DNA of 64,000 bases from Cyanobium sp. Aljojuca 7A6 (GCF_024346455.1 NZ_JAGQCY010000002.1:62001-126000); one strand, 5' to 3'; counted from the stretch's first letter, positions 36,771 through 45,670 are shown. Notes: generated by a model not told the origin, from the letters alone. Made by a program: numbers and translations.

Positions 36771-38051
36771 GTGCAGACCATCCCTGACCCCGATCCCCAG
36801 GCCAGTCCCACCGCGATCGATGCCATCGGCATCGTGGGGGGCGGCCAGCTGGCCTGGATGCTGGCCCAGGCCGCCCGGGAGCTTGGCGTGGCCCTGCATG
36901 TGCAGACACCCGGCGCCGACGATCCGGCCACCCGAGAGGCGGCCAGTGTGGTCCTGGCCCCCGTCGATGACGTGGCCGCCACCCGAGAGCTGGCCAGCCG
37001 CTGCCACGCCATCAGCTTTGAAAACGAGTGGATTCCCATCGAGGCCCTGCAGGCGCTTGAGGGTCCTGGCCTCCGGTTCCTGCCGGGACTCGAGGCCCTG
37101 CAACCCCTTGTCAGCAAGGAAGGCCAGCGGCGCCTTCTGGCCGACCTGCACCTGCCGTCCCCCCGTTGGTTCCCCCTGGCCGACGTCCTCCCCCCCGCCA
37201 CGTCCACGGCCGTGGATGGGGGACAGGCCTCCATGCCGGCGCGTTTGTCGCTCCCCCTGCGATCACCTGCCGCTCCCTGCCTTCCCGAGGGCTTCGGCTT
37301 TCCAATGATGGCTAAGGCCAGCCGCGGGGGCTACGACGGCCGGGGCACGATTCCCCTGGCCGATCTGGCTGCTCTGGAGAGTCTGCTGGCCACAGTCGAC
37401 CCCAAGGACTGGATCCTCGAGGAGCTGGTGCGTTTCGAGCAGGAGCTGGCACTGGTGGCCTGCCGCGACCGGCATGGCGCGGTGGCTTGCTATCCGTTGG
37501 TGCAGACACACCAGCACCGCCGCGTCTGCGACTGGGTGCTCTTCCCCGCGCCGGTGGACCACCGGGTCGAGGTGTTCGCCCGCAACGTGGCCGTTTCCCT
37601 GCTCACCGCCCTCGACTATGTGGGCGTGCTGTCGATCGAGTTCTTTTACGGGCCCTCGGGTCTGCAGGTCAACGAGCTGGCCCCCCGCACCCACAACTCC
37701 GGCCACCTGACGATCGAGGCTTGCCAGACCAGCCAGTTCTCCCAGCAGGTGCGCATCGTCGCCGGGCTGCCGATGGGCGCCACCGACGCCGTGGTGCCGG
37801 GTGCCTTGATGGTCAACCTGCTCGCACCGGAGGGTGGCGATGCCGACCAGCTGGAACGGCGCCGCGCCCTTGAGGCGCTTCCGGGCTCCCACCTGCACTG
37901 GTACGGCAAGCAAGGCGGTGGGACCGGCCGCAAGCTGGGCCACCTCACCCTGCTGCTCGAAGGCCAAAACGACGCCGAGCGTGAGCTCGAGAAACAGCGC
38001 CGGCTGGCGGAGGTGCGCGCCATCTGGCCGCTGCCAGACGAACCCACTTAG
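36771..38051 (+). CDS. purK: N5-carboxyaminoimidazole ribonucleotide synthase
   Basis: A 426-residue ATP-grasp enzyme of purine synthesis, carboxylating AIR to N5-CAIR. The N-terminal IGIVGGGQLAWMLAQAARELG, the central ATP-grasp region (FGFPMMAKASRGGYDGRGT, WILEELVRFEQELALVACR), YVGVLSIEFFYGPSGLQVNELAPRTHNSGHLTIEACQTSQF and the C-terminal HWYGKQG are all typical. GTG 36771 is chosen; an upstream TTG at 36723 is in frame but its codons are not conserved. An insert of about 25 residues between the N-terminal and ATP-grasp domains is low complexity. A 6S RNA follows directly, a linkage known in other cyanobacteria. Confidence 0.95.
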   Translation: MQTIPDPDPQASPTAIDAIGIVGGGQLAWMLAQAARELGVALHVQTPGADDPATREAASVVLAPVDDVAATRELASRCHAISFENEWIPIEALQALEGPGLRFLPGLEALQPLVSKEGQRRLLADLHLPSPRWFPLADVLPPATSTAVDGGQASMPARLSLPLRSPAAPCLPEGFGFPMMAKASRGGYDGRGTIPLADLAALESLLATVDPKDWILEELVRFEQELALVACRDRHGAVACYPLVQTHQHRRVCDWVLFPAPVDHRVEVFARNVAVSLLTALDYVGVLSIEFFYGPSGLQVNELAPRTHNSGHLTIEACQTSQFSQQVRIVAGLPMGATDAVVPGALMVNLLAPEGGDADQLERRRALEALPGSHLHWYGKQGGGTGRKLGHLTLLLEGQNDAERELEKQRRLAEVRAIWPLPDEPT

Positions 38052-38057
38052 GATTGG

Positions 38058-38240
38058 AATGGACTGCTGTGTTGGTGACTGCCTTTCACAGTTTTCTGAT
38101 CTGACTCCCTTTCGACGCGGGGAGTCTTCAGCGACGGCAACGTATACCGGCCTCACGGCCGGAAACGAAGCCCCGCCCCTGACTCCCCACCTGGTTCATC
38201 CAGGTCGAACACTGGGGCAAGACGGCACGGCGGTCCACCC
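38058..38240 (+). ncRNA. ssrS: 6S RNA (regulator of RNA polymerase)
   Basis: About 183 nt directly downstream of purK, the location known for 6S RNA in cyanobacteria. The fold read by eye is: a closing stem GGACTGCTGTG (38061-38071) with CACGGCGGTCC (38226-38236), 11 bp including G-T pairs; a central bubble with a small hairpin ACCTGG-TTCAT-CCAGGT (38189-38205) on its 3' side; an upper stem GGGGAGTC (38119-38126) with GACTCCCC (38181-38188); and an apical hairpin built from GGC, CGT and CCGGCC steps around loop TCAC (38136-38172). This is the 6S architecture that mimics an open promoter. A second GACTCCC at 38103-38109 can pair with the same GGGGAGTC strand, giving an alternative fold. Exact ends are estimated. 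Confidence 0.85.
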
Positions 38241-38267
38241 CCTTTCTGCTTCGACAACCGGTTTTGA

Positions 38268-38937
38268 TCAGATCGTCTCGATCAGATCCCCCGCCGAATA
38301 GCGCACCTTTGCGAGGGCTGCCTAGCGGTCCTCGGCGTCGCGGTAACCCGCTGCACAGACCACGCAGCTCCGGTAGGGGCTGCTCTCAAGCTTGAGAATC
38401 CTGTCGTAGTCGGCAGGAGACAAGCCTTCGATCGGGCTGGTGTCCACGGACAGCAGGGCCGCTGCCGTCAGAAAGGTGCCGAGGGCGATGGACACCTGAT
38501 TGCTGGCCCAGCGATCGATCACCGCGCTGCGGGGACCATGGATCAGATCTTTTTCCATCATTCCCCGGTAGGGGGCCAGTTGCTCCGGGTTCAGCCCCCT
38601 GGCTTCGGCTGTGGCCTGGATCAGCCGATCCAGATCGGCGGCCTCAATCGTGCGCGGGCCAGAAAAACCACCAGGTGGGAGCAGTCCGTGATCTGGGATT
38701 GCTCCCAGGAGTGGGGTTTCAGGGACGAGCGCAGGGCTGGGTCCTCGATCACAAGGAACGTCCAGGGCTGCAGCCCGTAGCTGGAAGGGCTCTGAACCGG
38801 GCGTCCTCCAGGGCAGACCAGGTGGCTGACGGGATCCTGGCTCCGGCCTTGAAACTCTTGGTGGCGTAGCGCCAGCGCAGGGCTTCGGCGAGGTCCTCAG
38901 GGGTGAAGGCTATAAGAAGGGGGCTGGGAACCCGCAT
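38268..38937 (-). pseudogene. Decayed nitroreductase-family gene
   Basis: The three frames together read as one NfsB-like nitroreductase. The N-terminal part starts at ATG 38937 (FTPEDLAEALRWRYATKSFKAG, PSATWSALEDA). Near 38790 the frame shifts, and the next frame continues with QSPSSYGLQPWTFLVIEDPALR and HLVVFLARAR. Near 38665 it shifts again to TIEAADLDRLIQATAEARGLNPEQLAPYRGMM and on to VIDRWASNQVSIALGTFL. An in-frame TAG at 38322-38324 then interrupts the tail, after which AALAKVRYSAGDLIETI continues to a natural stop at 38268. Two frameshifts and one nonsense codon make a functional product very unlikely. Family members are FMN-dependent NAD(P)H oxidoreductases. Confidence 0.88.
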
Positions 38938-38960
38938 CAGGGCGGGCTCATCAGGCAGGC

Positions 38961-39437
38961 ATGCTGGTGGGGCGTCCATCCGCCGCCGTGATCAGCGAGC
39001 TTCCGAGCTTCCAGTCGTCGTTCGAGCGCCTCCTGGCCCGCGCCCCGGGTCCCGTCTTCCCCCGTGCCCGGGCGCTCTATCTGCAGAAGTATCCCCTGGA
39101 AGGGGACAGCCAGGGTGACTTCCGCACGTTTCTGCTGGAGGAGGACATCCAGGAGAGCCCTGCCGGTGCTGTGCGGATCCGGGCCCTGGCCCTGGCGGTG
39201 GTGGCCTGGGGTCAACCCTGTTTCGATGCGGTGGCTGCGACCGCCTACCTCGAGCGACGCTGGGGGCTGCGCCCCCACGATCTTCAGGAGGTGGAAGGGG
39301 CGAGCTGGTTCCGGGAGGGTGGCGCCTACGGCCGCTTCGGTACCACGGCGGTTTACGAGCGGGCCGCCCCCACCAGCCTGCTCAGCTCGTCAGCCGATCC
39401 AGTGCCTCCTGCAGCTGATCCCGGCTCAGGCGAGTGA
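38961..39437 (+). CDS. Hypothetical cyanobacterial protein, 158 residues
   Basis: A soluble protein with segments FPRARALYLQKYPLEGDSQGDFRTFLLEEDIQ, FDAVAATAYLERRWGLRPHDLQEVEGASWFREGGAYGRFGTTAVYE. I do not recognise a named family; the compact core suggests a conserved cyanobacterial protein. The last ~20 residues are Ser/Pro/Ala-rich and read antisense through the end of the DUF2103 gene, a 56-base overlap, so the tail may have been gained by loss of an earlier stop. ATG 38961 is the first start before conserved-looking sequence. Confidence 0.6.
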   Translation: MLVGRPSAAVISELPSFQSSFERLLARAPGPVFPRARALYLQKYPLEGDSQGDFRTFLLEEDIQESPAGAVRIRALALAVVAWGQPCFDAVAATAYLERRWGLRPHDLQEVEGASWFREGGAYGRFGTTAVYERAAPTSLLSSSADPVPPAADPGSGE

Positions 39438-39657
39438 CCACAAAGACCTCCTGAGCCGTGCTGCCTCTCCGGGCCAGCAGCTTGTGGCCCCCGGTGATCG
39501 GGCTCGAAACCCGCAGCCGCAAACCGACGCTGCGCCCCTTCACCCGAGCGATGACCGCCGGCGTGATCGTGTCGATGTCCGGCACGGTGGCCAGCCGCCG
39601 CAGCAGCGGGATGAGGCCCTCCACGTAGGTGCTGTGGGTGATCACAAGCCGGGCCAT
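39382..39657 (-). CDS. DUF2103 family protein
   Basis: A 91-residue protein beginning MARLVITHSTYVEGLIPLLRRL, with TPAVIARVKGRS and SSPITGGHKLLARRGSTAQEVFVVT. This matches the small DUF2103 family of cyanobacteria, described as predicted metal binding; function unknown. It lies eight bases downstream of clpS on the same strand and overlaps the 3' end of the convergent hypothetical gene by 56 bases. The pairing with clpS suggests cotranscription. Confidence 0.8.
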   Translation of the reverse strand: MARLVITHSTYVEGLIPLLRRLATVPDIDTITPAVIARVKGRSVGLRLRVSSPITGGHKLLARRGSTAQEVFVVTRLSRDQLQEALDRLTS

Positions 39658-39665
39658 GGCGTGCC

Positions 39666-39959
39666 TCAGCCCTGGCCAAGCGGTGCCATGGTCAGCCCTT
39701 CGGCGCTGAGCAGCTGGTGGTAGAGCTCCCCTTGTTCCAGGGGACCGCTCCAGACCACCGCCGAACCCTCCCCATCGATCCGATGGGCCAGATCCCAGGC
39801 CTGATCGGGCTGCATGCCGGGCAGGTGCCGTACGAGGGCCTCCACGACGTGCTGAAAGGTGTTGACGTCGTCGTCGAGGACGATGACGTTCACATTGGGG
39901 TAGCGCTCCTGGAGGCGCTGGCCTGCCTGGGCGAGACTTCTGGATGGTGCGACGACCAT
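39666..39959 (-). CDS. clpS: ClpS-type adaptor of the Clp protease
   Basis: A 97-residue adaptor that delivers N-degron substrates to ClpC/ClpP. The core NVIVLDDDVNTFQHVVEALVRHLPGM followed by AWDLAHRIDGEGSAVVWSGPLEQGELYHQLL is the ClpS fold; the D-D-x-x-T-F segment lines the N-terminal-residue pocket. Cyanobacteria carry two forms, ClpS1 and ClpS2; the divergent core suggests the second, but this is tentative. It is divergent from petN with 63 bases between the starts. Confidence 0.87.
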   Translation of the reverse strand: MVVAPSRSLAQAGQRLQERYPNVNVIVLDDDVNTFQHVVEALVRHLPGMQPDQAWDLAHRIDGEGSAVVWSGPLEQGELYHQLLSAEGLTMAPLGQG

Positions 39960-40022
39960 GGGCCTTCAGCGGCTGCCGGTCACCAGCGTAGGTAACATGC
40001 GCTCACCCATGAATCGGGCTCG

Positions 40023-40124
40023 ATGTTGATCACCCTCGGTTGGTCCGCCCTGGCGGCCATCTTCACCTTCTCGATCGCCATGGTGGTGTGGGGCCGCAAC
40101 GGTGACAACAGCATCGGTTTCTGA
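40023..40124 (+). CDS. petN: Cytochrome b6f complex subunit PetN
   Basis: A 33-residue single-helix protein, [20 protein letters not shown]...VVWGRNGD. The [12 protein letters not shown] motif is the signature of PetN (subunit VIII), essential for stability of the cytochrome b6f complex in the thylakoid. The start is ATG 40023. The last 23 bases overlap the start of another small membrane ORF in a different frame. Confidence 0.93.
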   Translation: MLITLGWSALAAIFTFSIAMVVWGRNGDNSIGF

Positions 40125-40269
40125 TCTGGCCTTCCCCACCACCACCCTGCTGGCGGGTCTGGCCTCCGCTCTGCTCCTGTTTGTGAGCGTCGGCGTCATC
40201 TACCTGTCCACCGTCGAATGGCGTGACAAGCGCCGCCGTCGCTCGACCGAAGGGCGCCCCCGCCCCTGA
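40102..40269 (+). CDS. 55-residue single-helix membrane protein overlapping petN
   Basis: A frame starting at GTG 40102 within the petN 3' end gives one membrane helix ([21 protein letters not shown]) and a basic C-terminus ([18 protein letters not shown]). The helix followed by a positive tail is typical of small thylakoid or plasma-membrane subunits. I do not recognise it as a named photosystem or b6f subunit. The overlap with petN, and the absence of another start before the helix, suggest coupled expression. Confidence 0.65.
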   Translation: MTTASVSDLAFPTTTLLAGLASALLLFVSVGVIYLSTVEWRDKRRRRSTEGRPRP

Positions 40270-40362
40270 GCCCCTCCGCTGGCCCGGGTCATGGCCCGTG
40301 ACCGGCCTGGGGATAAGGGGGGCAACGCATCTCCACCGAGGCCGAACCTTGCCGGCGTTTCC

Positions 40363-41751
40363 ATGAGCCGTCCGTTCGATCGTCTGCGACGTTCGCTGCT
40401 GGCACCGGCCCAGGCGAGGTTGTCCCAGCCACTGCCCCTGGCGCTGCTTCCGCTGCCGGCCACCACGGCCACGCTGCTGTTGTTGCTCCTGCTGCCGAGC
40501 CTGTTCCTGTGGCGCTGGCCCAGGCCCCGGGCCCAGGGACTGGAGCAACTGATGGCGGTGAGCAGCCTGCTGCAGAGCTTTCCGGCCAGTCCGGAGAGGC
40601 CCGTGCCGGCCCTCTGGCAGGAACGCTTCGGGGCAGTTCCGGCCACCCGGCGCTGGCGAGAGCAACGGCGCATCTGGTGGCAGTTCTGGGGCCCCCATGC
40701 CGATGGGGGTGCCTTCCTGGCGGTCCAGGACGGCACCGGTGGTGGATCCCAGCGTCCGTTGCCCGCCAATGCCCTGCGGGTGGGAAACCTGCTGGTGGTA
40801 GCTCCGGATCCGCTTTCACGGCGCTTGCTGCAGGACCAGTTACGGCCTGATCAGCGGGCCGGGCGTGGGTTGTACAGCGCCTGTCTGCCGCGGCTGGAAA
40901 GCGGACAAGGGGTGTTCTGGAATCCATCCGGCCTCGGTGCCCTGGTGGGGCCCCTGGCCCCGTTGCTGGAGGCCTACCAGGAGGGCTGCCTCTCTCTGTC
41001 GCTAGAGGACTCCGAGCTGCGCTGGCGGGGCGAAGCCACCGACCGTGCCGTTGCGGTCGGTCCCGGGCCATCGATTCGGGCTCCTGAAGTCCCGGCCTCA
41101 TCCCTGCCGCCTCTGGCGGCCGACCTGCTGCTGGAACTGCAGGGGACCTCCCTGGAGCAGCTGTTTCGTGGCTTGCTGGGACGCCAGCTGATCCGGGATC
41201 CCCTGGCGGCGCGCTACGGCATCGACACGAAGGGCCTGGCCCTGCTGCGCCGATCTCCTTTCCGTCTGAGGCTGCAACCCCAGGCCAGTGGCCCCTTCCA
41301 AGCCTCGCTCGAGCTCCAGGTGGCCGTGGGGCCCGACCGCCAGGCCTGGCGCCAGCTGTTGCTCGGCCTGGCCCGCTCCCTGCAGGCCCAGGCCCTTCAG
41401 GACGTGCCTGCCGGCGGATCGTCCCAGGCCCAGACGGCCACCTGGCGCCGGGAGGATGGCGTGGTGCTGGGGGGGTGGCGCTGGATCGGAGACGCCGGCC
41501 CCGCGCCCCAGTTGCTGTTGTTCCTCGGCCCGGTGCCGGCTCGCTTGCAGGCAATGGCCATCGCAGGGGAGCAGGCCCCCGCCTCCGGTGCACTGTGGTT
41601 GCGGGTCCGCCCCCAGGGCCTCGATCAGCTGGGCCTGTTACCCGAACCCTTGCCGGAACTGGTGCGCCGTGCCGACCAGCTCACCATGCAAGCTGTTCCT
41701 GGCGGCGCTGGGGTCAGCTGGCTGAAGGGACGCCTTCGGGTGATCCCGTGA
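40363..41751 (+). CDS. Hypothetical membrane-anchored protein, 462 residues
   Basis: One N-terminal membrane helix (LALLPLPATTATLLLLLLLPSLFLW, about 26-50) precedes a large domain without recognisable motifs. Leu/Arg/Gln-rich composition and repeated LxxLLxxLL patterns suggest helical and beta segments as in DUF3352-like cyanobacterial proteins, but I cannot assign a family. ATG 40363 is preferred over 40291, whose extra residues are not conserved-looking. Its stop overlaps the convergent thf1 gene by 38 bases. Confidence 0.65.
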   Translation: MSRPFDRLRRSLLAPAQARLSQPLPLALLPLPATTATLLLLLLLPSLFLWRWPRPRAQGLEQLMAVSSLLQSFPASPERPVPALWQERFGAVPATRRWREQRRIWWQFWGPHADGGAFLAVQDGTGGGSQRPLPANALRVGNLLVVAPDPLSRRLLQDQLRPDQRAGRGLYSACLPRLESGQGVFWNPSGLGALVGPLAPLLEAYQEGCLSLSLEDSELRWRGEATDRAVAVGPGPSIRAPEVPASSLPPLAADLLLELQGTSLEQLFRGLLGRQLIRDPLAARYGIDTKGLALLRRSPFRLRLQPQASGPFQASLELQVAVGPDRQAWRQLLLGLARSLQAQALQDVPAGGSSQAQTATWRREDGVVLGGWRWIGDAGPAPQLLLFLGPVPARLQAMAIAGEQAPASGALWLRVRPQGLDQLGLLPEPLPELVRRADQLTMQAVPGGAGVSWLKGRLRVIP

Positions 41752-42409
41752 TCTGCTGCCGTTCGCGACGTCGCCGTTCGGCGGCGACGGTTTCCTCCAT
41801 GAGCTCGACGGCCATGGTCATCTTTTCAAGGTTGCTCGCGTAAAGCGAAAGGTCCTTGTCGAGCCGGTCGCGCAGCAGGCCGATCGACGCACCGATCTCG
41901 TGGGCGAGCTGCCGCAGGGCCTGGGGTTCCATGGCGTCGTCGGCGAGGGCCTGCTCCAGCAGGGCCAGCAGGCCGACCGCCATCAGGCGGGAGTAGTGGA
42001 AATCAGGCCGGCGGATGCTGGCCAGGGCCGTGGCCACCGGAGCTGGCGCCCCCTCCCCCTGCGCTTCGATCCACTGGCGCACCTCCTGCTGGCTGTGGCG
42101 CCCCATGGCCGCCAGGGCGTCATCGCTCTGGCGGCGCAGGCCGGGGCCGTTGAAGCCGGAGGAGGAGCACAGGGCCTCAAACAGGGGCCGCTTCTGCTCC
42201 TCGGGGCGATAGCCGCGGGCGAAGCCGTCAAACACCTGAACGAGTCCAACGGCGAAGAGGGGATCACCCTGGAAGCCCTTCTGGCGGCTCAGCAGATGGA
42301 GCTCCACCAGCAACTCGTCGACCATGCGCCGGTAGAGGGGACCGATGACATGGGGGAAGGCGCCGTGGAAGGCACGCTTGCTGTCAGCGACGGTGAGAGC
42401 AGCGCTCAC
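41714..42409 (-). CDS. thf1: Thf1/Psb29, photosystem II biogenesis protein
   Basis: A 231-residue largely helical protein, known in cyanobacteria as Psb29/Psp29 and in plants as THYLAKOID FORMATION1. It is needed for PSII assembly and FtsH stability. Segments [58 protein letters not shown] and [18 protein letters not shown] are diagnostic. The start is GTG 42409; a longer frame to 42487 lacks conservation. A C-terminal coiled segment is rich in Glu/Arg. ftsH, whose product Thf1 stabilises, lies 0.8 kb away, which is suggestive. Confidence 0.92.
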   Translation of the reverse strand: MSAALTVADSKRAFHGAFPHVIGPLYRRMVDELLVELHLLSRQKGFQGDPLFAVGLVQVFDGFARGYRPEEQKRPLFEALCSSSGFNGPGLRRQSDDALAAMGRHSQQEVRQWIEAQGEGAPAPVATALASIRRPDFHYSRLMAVGLLALLEQALADDAMEPQALRQLAHEIGASIGLLRDRLDKDLSLYASNLEKMTMAVELMEETVAAERRRRERQQITGSPEGVPSAS

Positions 42410-42504
42410 GCGGTTGGATTCTTCGTTGCAGCGACCATAGCGCTGCAGACACTCGACCCGATCGGCGGCTGGGTAGGATCGATTCAATCGCCTGTCTGGA
42501 GCCC

Positions 42505-43095
42505 ATGATCCCGATCGTCATCGAGGAGTCGGGTCGCGGTGAAAGAGCCTTCGACATCTATTCCCGCCTGCTGCGGGAGAGGATTATCTTCCTCGGAGAA
42601 CCGGTCACAGCCGAATCCGCCAACCGTGTGGTGGCCCAGTTGCTGTTTCTGGAAGCGGAGGATCCCGAGAAGGATATCTTCCTGTATGTCAATTCCCCGG
42701 GAGGTTCTGTCTACGACGGTCTCGGCATCTTCGACACCATGCAGCACATCAAACCTGATGTGCAGACCGTCTGCGTGGGTCTGGCGGCCAGCATGGGCGC
42801 CTTTCTGCTCTGCGCCGGTGCCAAGGGCAAGCGCAGCAGCCTGACCCATTCGCGGATCATGATCCACCAGCCCCTGGGTGGGGCCCGGGGCCAGGCCAGC
42901 GATATCCGCATCCAGGCCGATGAAATCCTCTATCTCAAGGACAAGCTCAACCGTGAGCTGGCCAGCCGAACGGGGCGTGATCTCGAGCAGATCCAGATCG
43001 ACACCGACCGGGACTTCTTCATGTCCCCGGCCGAAGCCATGGCCTACGGCCTCATCGACAAAGTGATCGAGAAACGGCCCATCCGTCCGGTCTGA
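42505..43095 (+). CDS. clpP: ATP-dependent Clp protease proteolytic subunit
   Basis: A 196-residue serine protease subunit forming the Clp barrel. The catalytic triad is S96 ([11 protein letters not shown]), H121 ([11 protein letters not shown]) and D170 ([12 protein letters not shown]). The N-terminal [23 protein letters not shown] is short, so no long propeptide. Cyanobacteria have several ClpP paralogues; which one this is cannot be decided from the sequence alone. It is divergent from thf1 and convergent with ftsH, with a shared bidirectional terminator between. Confidence 0.95.
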   Translation: MIPIVIEESGRGERAFDIYSRLLRERIIFLGEPVTAESANRVVAQLLFLEAEDPEKDIFLYVNSPGGSVYDGLGIFDTMQHIKPDVQTVCVGLAASMGAFLLCAGAKGKRSSLTHSRIMIHQPLGGARGQASDIRIQADEILYLKDKLNRELASRTGRDLEQIQIDTDRDFFMSPAEAMAYGLIDKVIEKRPIRPV

Positions 43096-43151
43096 GGCTG
43101 GGAGGCCGCCAAGGCCATGGCCATCGATCAAGCATTCGATTTCACCACAAA

Positions 43152-43175
43152 AAAGGCCTGCGTCAGCAGGCCTTT
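43152..43175. terminator. Bidirectional intrinsic terminator between clpP and ftsH
   Basis: AAAGGCCTGC (43152-43161), loop GTCA, GCAGGCCTTT (43166-43175): a perfect 10-bp stem. On the minus strand the stem is followed by TTTTTTTGT, so it terminates ftsH; on the plus strand it ends in TTT for clpP. Confidence 0.85.
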
Positions 43176-43194
43176 GCATGGGAATCGGCAATCT

Positions 43195-43230
43195 GGCTTC
43201 AGGAGGCTTCAGGAGGCTTCAGGAGGCTTC
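43195..43230. repeat. 10-bp tandem repeat at the ftsH stop codon
   Basis: Three exact copies of AGGAGGCTTC (43201-43230) preceded by a partial copy (GGCTTC, 43195-43200). The ftsH stop TGA (43219-43221) lies inside the array. Confidence 0.9.
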
Positions 43231-45216
43231 GGCAGGATCGGCAACTGCTGCTTCCTGGTGGGTAGTGGTCGCCAGATCAGCAGCCGTGAGCAAGGGGGAG
43301 AAACGGTCCTTGTCGGGAATGGACGCAAACTCCGAGACGATCAGCCGGAACTCATCACCATCGAGACTTTCCTTCTCGATCAGCAGCTCCACCAGCCTGT
43401 CCATGCAGGCGCGATGCTCGGCCACCAACTTGACGGTGTCGGTGTAACAGCCTTGGACGATATGCCGAACAGCTTCATCGATCTTGTGGGCGATGGCGTC
43501 GGAAACATCGCTGCGGGTCATCAGGTCGCGGCCCAGGAACACCTCCTGGTTGCCAGCCTCCAGGGACATCGGACCCAGCTCGCTCATGCCGAAGCGGGTG
43601 ACCATCTGGCGGGCCATGGAGGCTACCTGCTGAATGTCACCGCCGGCACCGGTGGTGACCTCCGAATGGCCGAACACCACGTCCTCTGCGGCCCTGCCGC
43701 CGAGGGCTCCCATGATGCGGGCCCGCAGTTGGGCCCGGCTCACCAGCATCTGCTCTTCGTCGGGGGCAAACCAGGTGAGGCCCTGGGCCTGGCCCCTGGG
43801 AATCAGAGTGACTTTCTGGACGGGGTCGTGCTGCTTCACCAGGGTGCCCACCAGGGCGTGGCCCACTTCGTGATAGGCGATCAGCCGTTTGCTGCGGCCG
43901 TCGGTGAGCGGCTTGCCCTCCATCCCGGCAATGATCCGATCAACGGCGTCGTCGATCTCCGCCAAGCCGGTGGCCTCTTTTCGCCGTCTTGCGGTGAGGA
44001 TCGCTGCCTCGTTGAGCAGGTTGGCCAGATCGGCCCCAGTGAAACCGGGAGTGCGGCGGGCCACCATCTCGAGAGAAACATCATCGGCCAGTTTCTTGTT
44101 GCGGCTGTGCACCTTGAGGATCGAAAGGCGTCCCTTGATGTCTGGGGCATCCACCTGGACCTGGCGATCGAAACGGCCCGGACGCATCAGGGCTGAATCG
44201 AGAACATCAGGGCGGTTGGTGGCCGCGATGATGATGATGCCGCTGTTGCCCTCAAACCCATCCATCTCGGTGAGGAGCTGATTGAGCGTCTGCTCGCGTT
44301 CGTCGTTGCCGCCGCCAATGCCGGCACCACGCTGTCGACCGACAGCGTCGATCTCATCGATGAAGATCAGGCAGGGGCTGTTTTCCTTGGCCCGCTTGAA
44401 GAGGTCGCGGACACGGCTGGCGCCGACACCCACGAACATCTCGACGAATTCAGAGCCTGACAGGGAGAAGAAGGGCACGCCGGCCTCGCCGGCGATGGCC
44501 TTGGCCAGCAGGGTCTTGCCGGTGCCGGGGGGGCCCACCAGCAGCACACCGCGGGGGATCTTGGCCCCCACGGACGTGAAACGCTCTGGGGTCTTCAGGA
44601 AGGTCACCACCTCCTGAAGGTCCTGCTTGGCTTCCTCAACGCCGGCCACATCATCAAACTTGACGCCGGTTTCCGCTTCCATGGCGAAACGGGCCTTGGT
44701 TTTGCCGAACTGCATCGCCTGACCAGGCCCGCCGGGCATGCCCGAGGAGCGCCGGGCCAGGAAAATCAGGGATCCGATCAGCAGCAGTGGGAACAGCAGG
44801 TTGCCCAGCAGGCCCAGGGCGGGCGGAGTTGATTTGGGAGGGTGGACATCGAAGCTGATGCCCTGGTCCTTGAGCTTGTTGATCAGCTCGGGGGCAACAC
44901 CGGGTAGATCCACGCGCAGCCGTTGCACCCGGTTATCGAGGTCGGGATCCACCGCTTCGATCACGGCCGTACGGCCACCGTCGTAGATGTCGACCGCCGT
45001 GACCCGGCCCGCTTCGACGTAATCGAGGAAGCGGCCATAGCTCATCCGGGCCACCGCGGCGTTACGGGGCGCGGTGGTGTCACCGGTGGGCCCGGGCGCC
45101 AACCGTCCTCCCGAACTCAGCAACTGCCAGCCCAGGAACAGGGCCACGGCGACCGGCAACAGCCACAGGGCAAGGACACGCCAGCGCTGATTCATGGTTG
45201 TGAAGCTTTTGAACAA
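43219..45216 (-). CDS. ftsH: FtsH membrane AAA+ zinc metalloprotease
   Basis: A 665-residue thylakoid or plasma-membrane protease that degrades damaged proteins such as PSII D1. One N-terminal helix ([19 protein letters not shown]), a lumenal domain and a second helix ([21 protein letters not shown]) precede the AAA domain, with Walker A GPPGTGKT, Walker [16 protein letters not shown] and SRH region [21 protein letters not shown]. The protease site is HEVGHALV. The C-terminus ends in a short Glu/Ala-rich tail encoded by a 10-bp tandem repeat. Confidence 0.97.
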   Translation of the reverse strand: MFKSFTTMNQRWRVLALWLLPVAVALFLGWQLLSSGGRLAPGPTGDTTAPRNAAVARMSYGRFLDYVEAGRVTAVDIYDGGRTAVIEAVDPDLDNRVQRLRVDLPGVAPELINKLKDQGISFDVHPPKSTPPALGLLGNLLFPLLLIGSLIFLARRSSGMPGGPGQAMQFGKTKARFAMEAETGVKFDDVAGVEEAKQDLQEVVTFLKTPERFTSVGAKIPRGVLLVGPPGTGKTLLAKAIAGEAGVPFFSLSGSEFVEMFVGVGASRVRDLFKRAKENSPCLIFIDEIDAVGRQRGAGIGGGNDEREQTLNQLLTEMDGFEGNSGIIIIAATNRPDVLDSALMRPGRFDRQVQVDAPDIKGRLSILKVHSRNKKLADDVSLEMVARRTPGFTGADLANLLNEAAILTARRRKEATGLAEIDDAVDRIIAGMEGKPLTDGRSKRLIAYHEVGHALVGTLVKQHDPVQKVTLIPRGQAQGLTWFAPDEEQMLVSRAQLRARIMGALGGRAAEDVVFGHSEVTTGAGGDIQQVASMARQMVTRFGMSELGPMSLEAGNQEVFLGRDLMTRSDVSDAIAHKIDEAVRHIVQGCYTDTVKLVAEHRACMDRLVELLIEKESLDGDEFRLIVSEFASIPDKDRFSPLLTAADLATTTHQEAAVADPAEAS

Positions 45217-45294
45217 CCTTAAGAGCGGGGGGTCCGGCTCCGGGAGCCTTCCGGCGTCAAGGTTGACGTCTTCGTCGGCTGGCTCCGGCCCTGA

Positions 45295-45597
45295 TCAGCT
45301 GGCCTGGAGCCAGGGGTTGGCCTCGATGCCACCCACAGCAGCTTCGTGGACGGGGGCGGATTCCATGATCAACTCGCGGGACTCGATGGACTCGATCAGC
45401 TCGGGGCCACCGAGTCCATGGGTCCAGATCTCCACTTCGCTCCCGGCCGGACAGCGAAAGGTCAGGAGTTCAAAAGGAAAGACGACCCGTTCAAGGAAGA
45501 ACTGTTCCGGCCCGATGCAGCGCAGGATGATCATGCGATCGGATCCATTCCGGTAGCCGCAATCCACCTGTTCCGTCCTGGCCAACTGTTCCAACAC
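45295..45597 (-). CDS. DUF1830 family protein
   Basis: A 100-residue protein with CGYRNGSDRMIILRCIGPEQFFLERVVFPFELLTFRCPAGSEVEIWTHG, matching the DUF1830 family of cyanobacteria. Function unknown. No membrane helix or signal peptide. It lies between ftsH and the MacB-like permease on the same strand. A 12-bp palindrome sits about 75 bases upstream of its ATG. Confidence 0.82.
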   Translation of the reverse strand: MLEQLARTEQVDCGYRNGSDRMIILRCIGPEQFFLERVVFPFELLTFRCPAGSEVEIWTHGLGGPELIESIESRELIMESAPVHEAAVGGIEANPWLQAS

Positions 45598-45670
45598 CTT
45601 CGTCCGGCGGCTTCTCTACCATCAAGACAGTCCGGCTGTGGGGATTTGGTGACGAAGGCGACGGATTGCC

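Noticed and set aside
43195-43230. CRISPR array
   Set aside because: The repeats are 10-bp, directly adjacent without spacers; no CRISPR array was seen anywhere in the window.
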